Shown one piece after another: positions 27,656 to 36,983 of a stretch of 64,000 nucleotides of DNA. Made by a program: the position numbers and the translations under genes. The notes below the pieces were generated by a model, which had not been told where the DNA came from, did no database searches, and worked only from the letters and a program-made list of their open reading frames with translations. Source of the stretch: an uncultured Tropicimonas sp. (GTDB lineage: Bacteria; Pseudomonadota; Alphaproteobacteria; Rhodobacterales; Rhodobacteraceae); NCBI GenBank assembly GCA_947497945.1, contig CANMIP010000001.1, forward strand, positions 186,001 through 250,000, given 5' to 3'. Positions within the stretch are counted from its first letter, which is position 1. Every line of letters begins with the position of its first letter.

Positions 27656-29254
27656 TCAGGCCGCGTCGGTCGCGCCGGGGCGCTTTGCCTGCATGAAGGT
27701 GTCAAGCGCGGTAGCCTCATCCGTCGAGAGGCGCAGCCCGAGCTTGGACCGCCGCCAGAGGACATCTTCGGCGGTGCGCGCGAATTCCTTCTCCATCAGC
27801 CAGAGAACTTCACATTCGGTGAGGTTGTAGCCGAAGCGCTGGCCGAGATCGGCCGCGTCGCGCGCCGTGCCGAGCATCGGCCAGATATCGGTGCCATAGG
27901 CCCGCAACATACGCTTCGCCCAGACCGGATCGAGGAAGGGGTAATCGGCCTGCGCCTTGGCGAGAAGCTTCTCAACCCCGTCGACCGGAAAATCCCCGCC
28001 GGGAAGCGGCGCGCCCGCGGTCCATTTTCCGGTGGCGCCGGGAACATGGGCGGCGATCTTGTCCAACGCGGATTCCGCAAGCTTGCGATAGGTCGTTATC
28101 TTGCCACCGAAAATATTCAGCAACGGCGCCCCGCCAGTCGTGTCGACCCGCAGAACGTAGTCGCGCGTTGCCGCCGTCGCCGAGCTTGCACCGTCATCAT
28201 AGAGCGGACGGACGCCGGAAAAGCTCCAGACAACATCCTCTTGCGCGATCGGCGTCTTGAAATAGCTCGAAGCAAGCTCGATCAGATACTGCTTCTCTTC
28301 CTCGGTGCAGACCGGCTTGTTTTCAGCGCTGTCATGCTCCTTGTCCGTCGTGCCGATCAGGGTGAAATCGGTCTCGTAGGGGATGGCGAAGATGATCCGG
28401 CCGTCGGTTCCCTGGAAGAAATAGCACTTGTCGTGATCGAAGAGCTTGCGCGTGACGATATGCGAGCCGCGCACGAGGCGGACGCTTTCCCTTGTGTCGA
28501 CACGGACAACGTCGTCAATCACGTCCTTGACCCAGGGGCCTGCGGCGTTGACCAGCATGGAGGCCTGCACGTCACGGCTTTCGCCCGTGTCGCGATCCTC
28601 CAGGGTAACTCGCCATATCTCACCGTCGCGGACAGCCTGCGCGACCTTCGTGCGGACCAGGATATGGGCGCCGCGCGCCTCTGCGTCGCGGGCATTGAGC
28701 GCCACCAGCCGGGAATCCTCGATCCAGCAATCGGAGTATTCGTAGGCCTTGGAGAATTTCTCGTCCAGCGGCGCGCCGCTCGGGTCATTCTTCAGATCGA
28801 CCGAAGAGGTTCCGGGCAGGATCTTCCGCCCACCGAGATTGTCATACATGAAGAGCCCGGACCGGATCATCCACGACGGCCTCTGGCCCCTTGTCCAGGG
28901 CATGGTCCAGCTGAGCAGCTTGGAGGCGGGGGTCTGCCCATCGAAGCGCATGTCGGGATGGTAGGGGAGGACAAAGCGCATCGGCCAGCTGATGTGGGGC
29001 ATCGCCCGCAGCAGGACTTCGCGCTCGACAAGCGCCTCGCGGACCAGGCGCACCTCGAAATACTCGAGGTAACGGAGACCGCCGTGGAAGAGTTTGGTCG
29101 AAGCCGAGGAGGTGGCCGAGGCGAGATCGTTCATCTCCGCCAGGCCCACCTTCAACCCGCGCCCGGCCGCATCGCGCGCAATGCCGCAACCGTTGATGCC
29201 GCCGCCGATTATGAAGACGTCAAAGATATCCCGCTCAGGGCGTTTCTCGCTCAT
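27656..29254 (-). CDS. glpD: Aerobic glycerol-3-phosphate dehydrogenase
   Basis: A 532-residue FAD-dependent, membrane-associated enzyme that oxidises glycerol 3-phosphate to dihydroxyacetone phosphate and passes electrons to quinone. The N-terminal dinucleotide motif is DVFIIGGGINGCGIARDAAGRG. The FAD-dependent glycerol-3-phosphate dehydrogenase signature FHGGLRYLE is present, as is a C-terminal DAO_C domain. It is divergent from glpR and followed by glpK. Confidence 0.96.
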   Translation of the reverse strand: MSEKRPERDIFDVFIIGGGINGCGIARDAAGRGLKVGLAEMNDLASATSSASTKLFHGGLRYLEYFEVRLVREALVEREVLLRAMPHISWPMRFVLPYHPDMRFDGQTPASKLLSWTMPWTRGQRPSWMIRSGLFMYDNLGGRKILPGTSSVDLKNDPSGAPLDEKFSKAYEYSDCWIEDSRLVALNARDAEARGAHILVRTKVAQAVRDGEIWRVTLEDRDTGESRDVQASMLVNAAGPWVKDVIDDVVRVDTRESVRLVRGSHIVTRKLFDHDKCYFFQGTDGRIIFAIPYETDFTLIGTTDKEHDSAENKPVCTEEEKQYLIELASSYFKTPIAQEDVVWSFSGVRPLYDDGASSATAATRDYVLRVDTTGGAPLLNIFGGKITTYRKLAESALDKIAAHVPGATGKWTAGAPLPGGDFPVDGVEKLLAKAQADYPFLDPVWAKRMLRAYGTDIWPMLGTARDAADLGQRFGYNLTECEVLWLMEKEFARTAEDVLWRRSKLGLRLSTDEATALDTFMQAKRPGATDAA

Positions 29255-29445
29255 GTCGGACTCCGGTCCTTCGCATTTCTCTTGTCCGAAGAAAGCACGA
29301 ATTCCGCGCGCCGGTCAATCGAATTTGTTCGTTTTCACGCGAAATTGCGCGAAAGACGTACAGATTTTCCAGTGAATTCAACGGATAGCGCCACAAGTGC
29401 GTTTTTCCTCTTCCCAAGAGAGGAAAATTCGAACATTTTCGCGCC
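29255..29445. promoter_or_regulatory. glpD/glpR divergent control region
   Basis: This 191-bp gap carries direct repeats of CGCGAAA at 29338-29344 and 29348-29354, exactly one helical turn apart, and an inverted copy (TTTTCGCG) at 29436-29443, three bases before the glpR start. TTTCG-type half sites are common operators of DeoR-family repressors. A TTCGTTTTC element at 29328-29336 extends the pattern. These are likely GlpR sites (inference). Confidence 0.5.
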
Positions 29446-30204
29446 ATGGCACAGAGTTTTCGACAAACCGACATTCTCGACCTCGCACGCAAGCAGGGCA
29501 AGGTCACAGTGGAGGATCTGGTGACGCGTTTCGGCGTGACGCACCAGACGATCCGGCGCGATCTCAGCGATCTGGCCGATGCCGGGGAGCTTGAACGTGT
29601 CCATGGCGGCGCAATGCTGCCATCCGGCGTCTCCAATATCGGCTACGAGGACCGGCGCGACCTGAACCCCGACGCGAAAACCGCGATCGCAAACCGATGC
29701 GCCGCGGCGATCCCCAATGACTGCTCTGTCTTCCTCAATATCGGAACGAGCACCGAGGCGGTGGCGCGCGCGTTGCTACAGCATCGAAGCATGATGGTCA
29801 TCACCAACAATCTCAATGTTGCCAACATCCTGGTGGCGAACCCGGAGATCGATATCATGGTCGCCGGCGGCAAATTGAGGCGCTCCGACGGCGGGTTGAC
29901 GGGCGCGATGACCCGGGAGGTCATCGAACAGTTCAAGGTCGACATTGCGGTGATCGGCTGCTCGGCGCTCGATCATGACGGCGACCTGCTGGATTTCGAC
30001 ATCGAGGAAGTACACGTGTCGCAAACCATCCTTCGGCAGGCACGCGAGAGCTACCTCGTGGCCGACCACTCCAAGTTCCTGCGCTCGGCACCCGCACGGA
30101 TTGCGTCTCTCGGCGAGATCGACAGTTTCTTCACCGACGCTCCCCTCACCGCCTCCCTCGAACGGCTTTGCCGGGACTGGGGAACCGAAGTCGTGTTCGC
30201 CTGA
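29446..30204 (+). CDS. glpR: DeoR-family glycerol-3-phosphate regulon repressor
   Basis: A 252-residue DeoR-family repressor. The N-terminal helix-turn-helix is VEDLVTRFGVTHQTIRRDLSDLA with the family tail GELERVHGGAM. The sensor domain is the DeoRC phosphosugar fold (LNIGTSTEAVARAL, DIAVIGCSALDHDGDLLDFDIEEV, VADHSKFLR). Divergence from glpD-glpK indicates control of glycerol use, relieved by glycerol 3-phosphate. The start has only a poorly spaced purine stretch before it, so its translation may be weak. Confidence 0.92.
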   Translation: MAQSFRQTDILDLARKQGKVTVEDLVTRFGVTHQTIRRDLSDLADAGELERVHGGAMLPSGVSNIGYEDRRDLNPDAKTAIANRCAAAIPNDCSVFLNIGTSTEAVARALLQHRSMMVITNNLNVANILVANPEIDIMVAGGKLRRSDGGLTGAMTREVIEQFKVDIAVIGCSALDHDGDLLDFDIEEVHVSQTILRQARESYLVADHSKFLRSAPARIASLGEIDSFFTDAPLTASLERLCRDWGTEVVFA

Positions 30205-30332
30205 CTTCAGTATTCCGGACTGGTCCCGCTCCGATCTCGGGATCGATGCCGGCCCTGCCCAACGGAAGAACGCTGGCGCAGCGGTCCGTCTGGCGCTAAG
30301 AATCCGCGCAGCACGAATGCAAGGTTCACGGA

Positions 30333-31079
30333 ATGCTGTCCAAACTGTTCCGAAAGCGCCCGCCTCGGGTCAGCTTTCAACCACCCGCGCCGGAGGGCGT
30401 TGTCGAGATCGTTGGCGACCTGCATGGCCGCGCCGATCTGCTCGAGCAACTCCCCCCTGTCGAAGACGGCGCAACACGCATTCTTGTCGGAGATTATGTC
30501 GACAGAGGCCCCGACAGCCGCTCCGTGCTGGAGATCGCCCGTGCCCGCAGCGTTGAAGAGGGTTGGGTCTGCCTGTTCGGCAATCACGAAGAAATGATGC
30601 TGAGCTTCCTCACGGATCCGGGGGCGTCTCGCCGCTGGCTCCGCTATGGCGGCCTTCAGACACTTGAAAGCTTCGGCGTCGGAGGTGTTACGGAATCCGC
30701 CGAGGAAGAGCGGCTTGCGGACGCCGCCCAGGCGGTCGTCGAGGCGCTTGCGCCGGGGCTGCAAGACTGGGTCGAAAACCTTCCGACTGTCTGGACAAGC
30801 GGTACCCTTTGCGTGGTCCATGCCGGGCTCGACCCCGCACTTCCCATCTCCATTCAGTCCAGGGACGCCAAGATCTGGGGGCATCCCGAGTTTCACAAAA
30901 CGCCGCGACAGGATGGGATCTGGGTCGCGCATGGACATACCATCGTGGACGCGCCCATTGCCGAAAGCGGCATTATTTCAACGGATTCAGGCGCCTATGC
31001 GACTGGCCGGCTGACACTTGCGCGCGTTGCACCGGATGGTACGACCGGGTTCACAGCGATCACTCAGAAGCGTCCCTGA
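30333..31079 (+). CDS. Calcineurin-like metallophosphatase (PrpA/ApaH-like)
   Basis: A 248-residue serine/threonine-type metallophosphatase. All metal and catalytic blocks are present in order: GDLHGRADLL, GDYVDRGPDS, GNHEEM, VVHAGLDP and HGHT. Such proteins act as protein phosphatases or as diadenosine tetraphosphatases; the sequence alone does not decide. No signal peptide is present, so it is cytosolic. It stands alone after glpR with a 128-bp gap. Confidence 0.88.
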   Translation: MLSKLFRKRPPRVSFQPPAPEGVVEIVGDLHGRADLLEQLPPVEDGATRILVGDYVDRGPDSRSVLEIARARSVEEGWVCLFGNHEEMMLSFLTDPGASRRWLRYGGLQTLESFGVGGVTESAEEERLADAAQAVVEALAPGLQDWVENLPTVWTSGTLCVVHAGLDPALPISIQSRDAKIWGHPEFHKTPRQDGIWVAHGHTIVDAPIAESGIISTDSGAYATGRLTLARVAPDGTTGFTAITQKRP

Positions 31080-31560
31080 GCATAGTCGCATCGCTTGCGT
31101 TCTGCCTGTTTTTTGGGCGCAGGGTCCGGGTGAGCGGATTTCCACCACTTGGAACCGGGAATCCGGCAATACTGGTTAACACTGCTTGACGGAACTCGAC
31201 CTGCTGCAGCGCAGAAATGACTCCGCCTTGCCACGCTGACCTGCAGGCGCATGGACGCAACGGTAACCAACTGTGATTGTACCTGAAATAGGGCTCCCGC
31301 CAGGCCATCACGCGCTCCAAGGGACCCGGCCAAAAAGCGCAGAAAAAGGCCGGAAGCATCTGAAATCCGGACGAATTGCTGTCAGGCAGCCACCGATCAG
31401 TTGGCTTGACAGACTGTAAAATTTGTCACAAGTCCTTTGTAGGTGGTCGCTAGAAAGGACGTCAGAGCATGCCGGCAGTGGGATCGGGCCTGATTTTGGT
31501 TAGCCGACAGCATGTTACGATTTTTAAAGCCTTTTTTTCGATGTCACAGGATGTATTCTC
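31080..31560. other. Long leader before exopolysaccharide genes
   Basis: This 481-bp stretch has no credible gene. It contains an AT-richer section near the downstream end. TTGACA at 31406-31411 with TGTCA at 31424-31428 gives a TGACA-N12-TGTCA inverted repeat about 130 bp before the sugar transferase start. A CCGGCC/GGCCGG pair around A-rich sequence lies near 31325-31351. The space is larger than a simple promoter needs and may hold several regulator sites. Confidence 0.4.
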
Positions 31561-32253
31561 ATGAGCGATCTAGCTGAACCGCTCCGCGCCGCACAGCATG
31601 TCCCTAATGAAACGGCACCTCCCACTGTGCGTTTCGACGGCCTTCCGGAATTCGAGGCCCAACCGGGCATTTTTCAGGTTGCCTGGGTTTTTCTGGTCAA
31701 TCTGGTCTTCACGATTCTTGCCCTGCCGAGCCTGCTGATTTCTGGCCTGCTGCTTCTTGTTCTGAACCCGCGCTACAACCCGGGCCCGTTGATTTTCTGT
31801 CAGAAAAGAGTCGGTCGCAACGAGCGCGTCTTCACGATCTACAAGTTCCGGACGATGACCGTTGCGCCGGACCACTCCTCGACCAGCATCAGCGCCAGTG
31901 AAGCCCGGATTACCAGGCTCGGTGCCGTGCTCCGCAAGTTTCGGATCGACGAGCTGCCGAATTTCGTCAACGTTGCCCTCGGCGACATGAACGTGATCGG
32001 ACCGCGTCCGGACGCCAAAGTGCAAGCCGATGTATACGTCGACACCATCGACGGCTATCGCAATCGATTCGAGGTGAAGCCCGGCATTACCGGCCTCGCC
32101 CAGGTGGTCCACGGCTATGCGGACTGCGAAGATTCGACGCGCAAGAAGGCCCGCTACGACCGGTTCTACGTTCGGCACCGCGGCGCCCGGCTCGACGTGT
32201 TCGTCGTTCTGCGCACGCTGCAGGTCATGCTGACAGGCTTTGGAAGCCGCTGA
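31561..32253 (+). CDS. ExoY/WcaJ-type sugar-phosphate transferase
   Basis: A 230-residue polyprenyl-phosphate hexose-1-phosphate transferase, the priming enzyme that starts exopolysaccharide repeat units on the undecaprenyl carrier. One membrane hairpin (about 40-65) is followed by the bacterial sugar transferase domain: CQKRVGRNERVFTIYKFRTM, RKFRIDELPNF, GDMNVIGPRP and KPGITGLAQV. It is the small monotopic form without the multi-helix N-terminal domain of WcaJ. It lies 372 bp upstream of yjbH, in the same direction. Confidence 0.9.
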   Translation: MSDLAEPLRAAQHVPNETAPPTVRFDGLPEFEAQPGIFQVAWVFLVNLVFTILALPSLLISGLLLLVLNPRYNPGPLIFCQKRVGRNERVFTIYKFRTMTVAPDHSSTSISASEARITRLGAVLRKFRIDELPNFVNVALGDMNVIGPRPDAKVQADVYVDTIDGYRNRFEVKPGITGLAQVVHGYADCEDSTRKKARYDRFYVRHRGARLDVFVVLRTLQVMLTGFGSR

Positions 32254-32625
32254 TCCCCGAGCACGACACTGCATGACGTCGGCAGCGGCCTGCACGCATT
32301 TTCTGTTGTACAAAAGTCCTGACCGGGCCTCCTTGACGCTCAGGGCTTCGCCGCACGCATCGATGCTTTCCGCCACGCCCACAGAAGACGCCCTGTCCGC
32401 ATCGGTTCGGGGCGTTTTCTTTTGTGCGAAAGGCGAGGGATCGGACAATCGCGACGGAGCGGCGACCTAATCTGGAATCAAACATTTGCCCCGATCCCGG
32501 ACGACGCGTATGTACTTTTCAAAGAAACGATTCACCGGCGAAGAAGACCGGGAACACAATGGGACGACGACGCGTACAGTGCAGGTTTACATGCCCGACA
32601 TAGAAATGCCGGAAGGACTCTCGGG

Positions 32626-34782
32626 ATGAGTTCCTCGACGCGTTTTCATAGAGCAACTGCCTTGGGGACATGCCTGCTCCTGTCGAGCGTCGGTGCCCCC
32701 AGCGCGCAGGAACTGGCCTATCAGCGCGCCACCCAACCGACCTTGTCCTTTTATGGCATGCCTGGCCTGGTCGATATGCCATCCGGCGAGATGCTTCCGG
32801 ATGCCGAGGTCACGGCCCTGTACTCCTATTATCCAAAGAAGCAGCGCTTCGCGCTCGGATTTCAGGTGACGCCCTGGCTTTACGCCTCCTATCAATACTC
32901 GGTCTCCGAAGACATCTTGACGGAAGGCGTAACCCGCTATGACCGCGCTTTCGGTCTCGCGGCACGCCTGTGGACAGAGAACGCCTGGCGGCCTTCCGTC
33001 ATTGTCGGCATCAACGACATGGCTGGCACCAGCATTTTTGCCTCCGAATACATCACCGCGACCAAGACCTTTCAGGACCGGATCAAGGTCACGGGCGGGA
33101 TCGGTTGGGGTCGGCTTGGCAGCTATGGCGGTTTCAAGAACCCGCTGAGCTATATCGACGATCGCTTCGAGACCCGACCGGATACGGATTTTGGCGAAGG
33201 CGGCACATTCGAAGCCGGTCAGTGGTTCCGCGGCCCCGCGGCCCTGTTCGGCGGGGTCGAGTGGCAGGTGAACGACCAGTGGACCGCCATTCTGGAATAC
33301 TCGTCCGATGCCTATGAGAATGAAGTGGCGAATGCCGGGTACGAGCATAATACGCCGCTCAATTTCGGCCTGCATTTTCGGCCGCAGCCGGGGCTCAATA
33401 TCGGAGCCTATGCCCTGAATGGATCGACATTCGGCATTTCCGCCTCGATCACCGCAAATCCGAAATCGCCACCGTTCCGAAATGGCCGCGAGACGGCGCC
33501 ACCGCCGATTTCCCCGCGCAGTGGCGGGACCGTCGATCTTGCGGCCTGGGATCTGCCGTCGCGCCAGCTCGACGGGCAGAGCGAAGAAACGATCCGCGCG
33601 CAGGTCGAAGCCGCCTTCGAAGCTGACGGGATCCGCCTCGAAGGCCTCGAGATCGACGGCGACAGCGCGCGGGTGGGCTTCACCGCAACGCGGTACAACT
33701 CGCAGCCGCAGGCACTTGGCCGGGCGTCGCGCATTCTCGCCGCGATCCTGCCATCCGAGGTCGAGACCTTTGTGCTGCAGCCGCTGTTCTATGGCCAGGG
33801 CACGTCCTCGATTACCATCGTCCGGTCCGATCTCGAGGATCTGGAAGCCGCCCCCGACCGCATCTGGCGCTCCTATGTCCGGGCGCAGATCGAGGATGCC
33901 GGCGATCTCCGCTTCACCGATTTTGTCGCGGATGCCTATCCCCAGCAGCGCTGGTACGCGCGGCCGTATTTCGCGCCAGCCCTGTTCGATCCTGACGATC
34001 CGTTTCGCGCGGATTTCGGCGTCGATATCGGGGGCAGCTATGCGCCATTGCCCGGGCTCGTCCTCTCCGGGAACTATCGCCAGAAGCTGTTCGGCAACCG
34101 GGACGAGTCGACCCGGTCCTCCGACTCGGTCCTGCCGCATGTCCGCTCCGATGTGGTCGAATATGACAAGAATGGCGCTTCCTTTATCAGCCACCTGACG
34201 GCGGAGTATTTCTTCCGGCCGGGACAGAACCTTTATGGCCGGACAACCGCCGGTCTGCTTGAACGCATGTATGGCGGCGTCTCCGCGGAACTGCTCTGGA
34301 AGCCGATCGAAGGTCCTCTCGCCCTCGGTGGCGAGTTGAACTACGTCGTCCAGCGGGATTTCGAAGGCGGCTTCGGTTTCCAGGATTACGACACCGTGAC
34401 CGGCCACGTGTCGGCCTATTACGAGTTCGGAGGCGGCTATTTCGGGCAAATCGATGCCGGCAAGTATCTCGCCGGCGACTATGGCACAACGCTCCAGTTC
34501 AGCCGCGACTTCGTCAATGGTGTCAGGCTTGGCGCCTTCGCGACACGCACCGATGTCAGCTACGAGGATTTCGGCGAGGGCTCCTTCGACAAGGGCATCT
34601 TCCTGGAAGTTCCTTTCGCCTGGGTCTCCGGCGTGCCGTCCCGTCGCGGATTTGCAACCGCGATCCGGCCCATCCAGCGCGACGGTGGCGCAAGGCTCGC
34701 CGTTCGCAACCGGCTCTACCCGACGGTCAAAACCTACCAGGATCCGGAAATGCGCGAACGCTGGGCGGGATACTGGCGATGA
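32626..34782 (+). CDS. yjbH: YjbH/GfcD-family exopolysaccharide outer-membrane protein
   Basis: A 718-residue secreted protein with a signal peptide (ending PSAQE). It has the YjbH layout: an N-terminal beta-barrel-like part (PTLSFYGMPGLVDMPSGEM), a central soluble domain, and a second barrel-like part rich in aromatic beta strands. YjbH/GfcD proteins belong to the yjbEFGH and group 4 capsule systems and probably form an outer-membrane route or modification site for polysaccharide. The ATG at 32626 is preferred over longer starts because it yields the signal peptide. It overlaps the yjbF gene by four bases. Confidence 0.87.
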   Translation: MSSSTRFHRATALGTCLLLSSVGAPSAQELAYQRATQPTLSFYGMPGLVDMPSGEMLPDAEVTALYSYYPKKQRFALGFQVTPWLYASYQYSVSEDILTEGVTRYDRAFGLAARLWTENAWRPSVIVGINDMAGTSIFASEYITATKTFQDRIKVTGGIGWGRLGSYGGFKNPLSYIDDRFETRPDTDFGEGGTFEAGQWFRGPAALFGGVEWQVNDQWTAILEYSSDAYENEVANAGYEHNTPLNFGLHFRPQPGLNIGAYALNGSTFGISASITANPKSPPFRNGRETAPPPISPRSGGTVDLAAWDLPSRQLDGQSEETIRAQVEAAFEADGIRLEGLEIDGDSARVGFTATRYNSQPQALGRASRILAAILPSEVETFVLQPLFYGQGTSSITIVRSDLEDLEAAPDRIWRSYVRAQIEDAGDLRFTDFVADAYPQQRWYARPYFAPALFDPDDPFRADFGVDIGGSYAPLPGLVLSGNYRQKLFGNRDESTRSSDSVLPHVRSDVVEYDKNGASFISHLTAEYFFRPGQNLYGRTTAGLLERMYGGVSAELLWKPIEGPLALGGELNYVVQRDFEGGFGFQDYDTVTGHVSAYYEFGGGYFGQIDAGKYLAGDYGTTLQFSRDFVNGVRLGAFATRTDVSYEDFGEGSFDKGIFLEVPFAWVSGVPSRRGFATAIRPIQRDGGARLAVRNRLYPTVKTYQDPEMRERWAGYWR

Positions 34783-35405
34783 AACTCATCAAGCCTGCCG
34801 CGCTTTCGGTTCTGGTCCTGACCCTGACGGGATGCGACGAATATACGGATCGCCTCGACCGCCTCGCCGGCCTCGAAGAGAGCGAAGGCTTCAGCATTCC
34901 CGTGCCCGCCGATGGCTCCAGGCCGGTGCTGATGGATGCCGGCCTCGAGAAATTCGGCTCCAGCGAGGGGCTGGTGCGCATTTCCAGCCGCGGTCCGATT
35001 GAGATCTGGCGCGCGGAGGAAGGCGACACGCTGACCCTGCGCCAGGGCATCGTGCTGGGCACACGCGCATTCACCCCGGATCTCTTCTCGGTGGAAGCCG
35101 CGCTGCCGTCGCAATGGATGGACGCAACGCGCCCGGCCACTGCCGAGCGCATTCACCGATATGTCGATGGCCTGGAGCAGGTCTATATCCGCGCCTATAG
35201 CTGTGTTTTCTCCGAAACAAGCCGGGATGAACTTCCGCTCGGCGCCGAGACCTTGCAGCTGAACCGTACCGATGAAGATTGTTATAACGCGACCCAGAGC
35301 TTCACCAATTCCTACTGGATGAATGGTTCGGGTCAAATGGTGTTGTCCCGGCAATGGCTTGGTCCGGAGCTGGGGTACCTCCTCCTGAAACATTACCTGC
35401 CTTAG
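34779..35405 (+). CDS. yjbF: YjbF/GfcB-family lipoprotein
   Basis: A 208-residue lipoprotein of the YjbF/YmcC (GfcB) family. The lipobox is LTGC at about residues 16-19. The mature part has the family core (GLVRISSRGPIEIW, GIVLGTRAF) and a C-terminal SGQMVLSRQWLGPELGYLLLKH. It is translationally coupled to yjbH. The family partner YjbG/GfcC is absent here. It is part of exopolysaccharide assembly at the outer membrane. Confidence 0.87.
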   Translation: MKLIKPAALSVLVLTLTGCDEYTDRLDRLAGLEESEGFSIPVPADGSRPVLMDAGLEKFGSSEGLVRISSRGPIEIWRAEEGDTLTLRQGIVLGTRAFTPDLFSVEAALPSQWMDATRPATAERIHRYVDGLEQVYIRAYSCVFSETSRDELPLGAETLQLNRTDEDCYNATQSFTNSYWMNGSGQMVLSRQWLGPELGYLLLKHYLP

Positions 35406-35432
35406 AGCCGCCGATCCGAAGGGGTTTCGTAG

Positions 35433-36809
35433 ATGAGAACAAGAAAAATCCTCGCCCTGGCAATGGGAGCCGCACTTTCCCTGTCGTCCTGTGGCCTGAT
35501 CTACAACAGTCCGCAGGTCACGAGCGGCACGGTGGACGGCTCCAAGGTCCGGGTGGTTCCGATCACCGCTGAAACGACCCTGGCGGCGAACCGGTCGACC
35601 TATCGGCCGGCGACCCTGCCGTCTGTCTTCTCGCAAACGGCCGGAAGCGGTGGCGGGCTGCGCGGTTTCGGCTCCCTGCCGGATCCGGTTGTCGAACCGG
35701 AGAATCGTCCGGCCACGCTTTCGACCCGCATTCCGCCGGAAACCCCCACCGGCCCGTACCGGATCGGCGTCGGCGATGTGGTCGTTCTGGCCACGCCCTC
35801 CGGCGGCAATTCCGTGGAAGAACTGTCCGGGTTGCTGGCGGCCCAGAACCGGCGGCAGGAATATGTCGTCCAGGATGACGGCTCGATCTCGATCCCGGAT
35901 GTCGGCCGGATCCCGATTGCGGGCGACACGATCGATGGCGCCAACGAGAAGGTGTTCCAGGCTCTTGTCCGGAACCAGATCGAACCGGCATTCAGCCTGG
36001 AAGTCGCCGATTTCAAATCGCAACGCGTGTCCATCGGGGGCGCGGTGCGCAATCCCGCGACGCTGCCGATCGACCTGCAGCCGCTCTATCTCGACGAGGC
36101 GCTGTCGAATGTCGGCGGCGCGACCGCGAGTGAACGGGATTACGACTACAGCTCGGTGCGGATCTATCGCGACGGCGAACTCTACCAGATCCCGCTGAGC
36201 GAACTCTATTCCGATCGCAGCCTGCAACGGATCACCCTCCGGGATGGCGACAGTGTCTTTGTCGATACCGAGTTCGACCTCGGTCGCGCCCAGGACTACT
36301 TCCAGGAGCAGATTCAGCTCACGGAGAACCGTCGGGACGCGCGCCGCGATGCCGTGGACGAGTTGGAGACCGAGATACAGCTCCGTCGCGCCGAACTCGA
36401 CGAACAGCGGGACAATTTCAAGGATCGGCTCGATCTGGGCGCTGAGGACCGTGACTATGTCTACATGGCCGGCGAAGTTACCAAGCAGCGCCGCTTCCCG
36501 TTGCCCTACAACCAGAAGGCCGTGCTCGCCGACGCGATCTATGACGATGGCGGCATCCCGACCATCACCGCCAATGTCCGCCAGATCTACGTGCTGCGAG
36601 GCTCGACAGATCCGCGTGAGTTCGGATCGGTCACGGCCTGGAAGCTGGATGCCGGCAACGCGGCTTCGCTGATGCTGTCGACCCGGTTCGAACTGCGGCC
36701 GGACGATATCATCTTCGTCTCCGAGCAGGTCGTGACACAGTGGAACCGGATCATCTCCCAGATCACGCCGGGCCTGCTCAACTCGACGATCACCGCGCTC
36801 GCGCAATAA
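35433..36809 (+). CDS. Wza-like polysaccharide export lipoprotein
   Basis: A 458-residue outer-membrane polysaccharide exporter of the Wza/GfcE/KpsD class. The lipobox is LSSC at residues about 17-20. A Poly_export domain (YRIGVGDVVVL, EYVVQDDGSISIPDVGRIPIAG) is followed by SLBB repeats. Residues about 285-335 form a charged coiled coil (RRDARRDAVDELETE), unlike short Wza and closer to larger exporters. No Wzc-type tyrosine kinase, Wzx or Wzy gene is adjacent; the nearest polymerase-like gene is at 47104. Confidence 0.88.
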   Translation: MRTRKILALAMGAALSLSSCGLIYNSPQVTSGTVDGSKVRVVPITAETTLAANRSTYRPATLPSVFSQTAGSGGGLRGFGSLPDPVVEPENRPATLSTRIPPETPTGPYRIGVGDVVVLATPSGGNSVEELSGLLAAQNRRQEYVVQDDGSISIPDVGRIPIAGDTIDGANEKVFQALVRNQIEPAFSLEVADFKSQRVSIGGAVRNPATLPIDLQPLYLDEALSNVGGATASERDYDYSSVRIYRDGELYQIPLSELYSDRSLQRITLRDGDSVFVDTEFDLGRAQDYFQEQIQLTENRRDARRDAVDELETEIQLRRAELDEQRDNFKDRLDLGAEDRDYVYMAGEVTKQRRFPLPYNQKAVLADAIYDDGGIPTITANVRQIYVLRGSTDPREFGSVTAWKLDAGNAASLMLSTRFELRPDDIIFVSEQVVTQWNRIISQITPGLLNSTITALAQ

Positions 36810-36879
36810 CGCACCCGCCCGGACGGCGGACGGGTCTGCTGCCGTCCGGACCAGGCCCGAAATCTCGGGACGTTCCTTT

Positions 36880-36907
36880 CTCCCGCCGGCATGTCGCGGC
36901 GGGAGAT
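36880..36907 (+). terminator. Hairpin after the exopolysaccharide genes
   Basis: TCTCCCGCC and GGCGGGAGA pair into a strong stem around ten loop bases, about 75 bp after the exporter stop. Only ATTTCAT follows, so intrinsic termination would be weak. Confidence 0.45.
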
Positions 36908-36983
36908 TTCATATCAGACGGTGCGGCAAGCCTCCATTGACCCGGCCTCGCGCCTTGCCTAGCCATTGCACTGGAGGTGGCCC

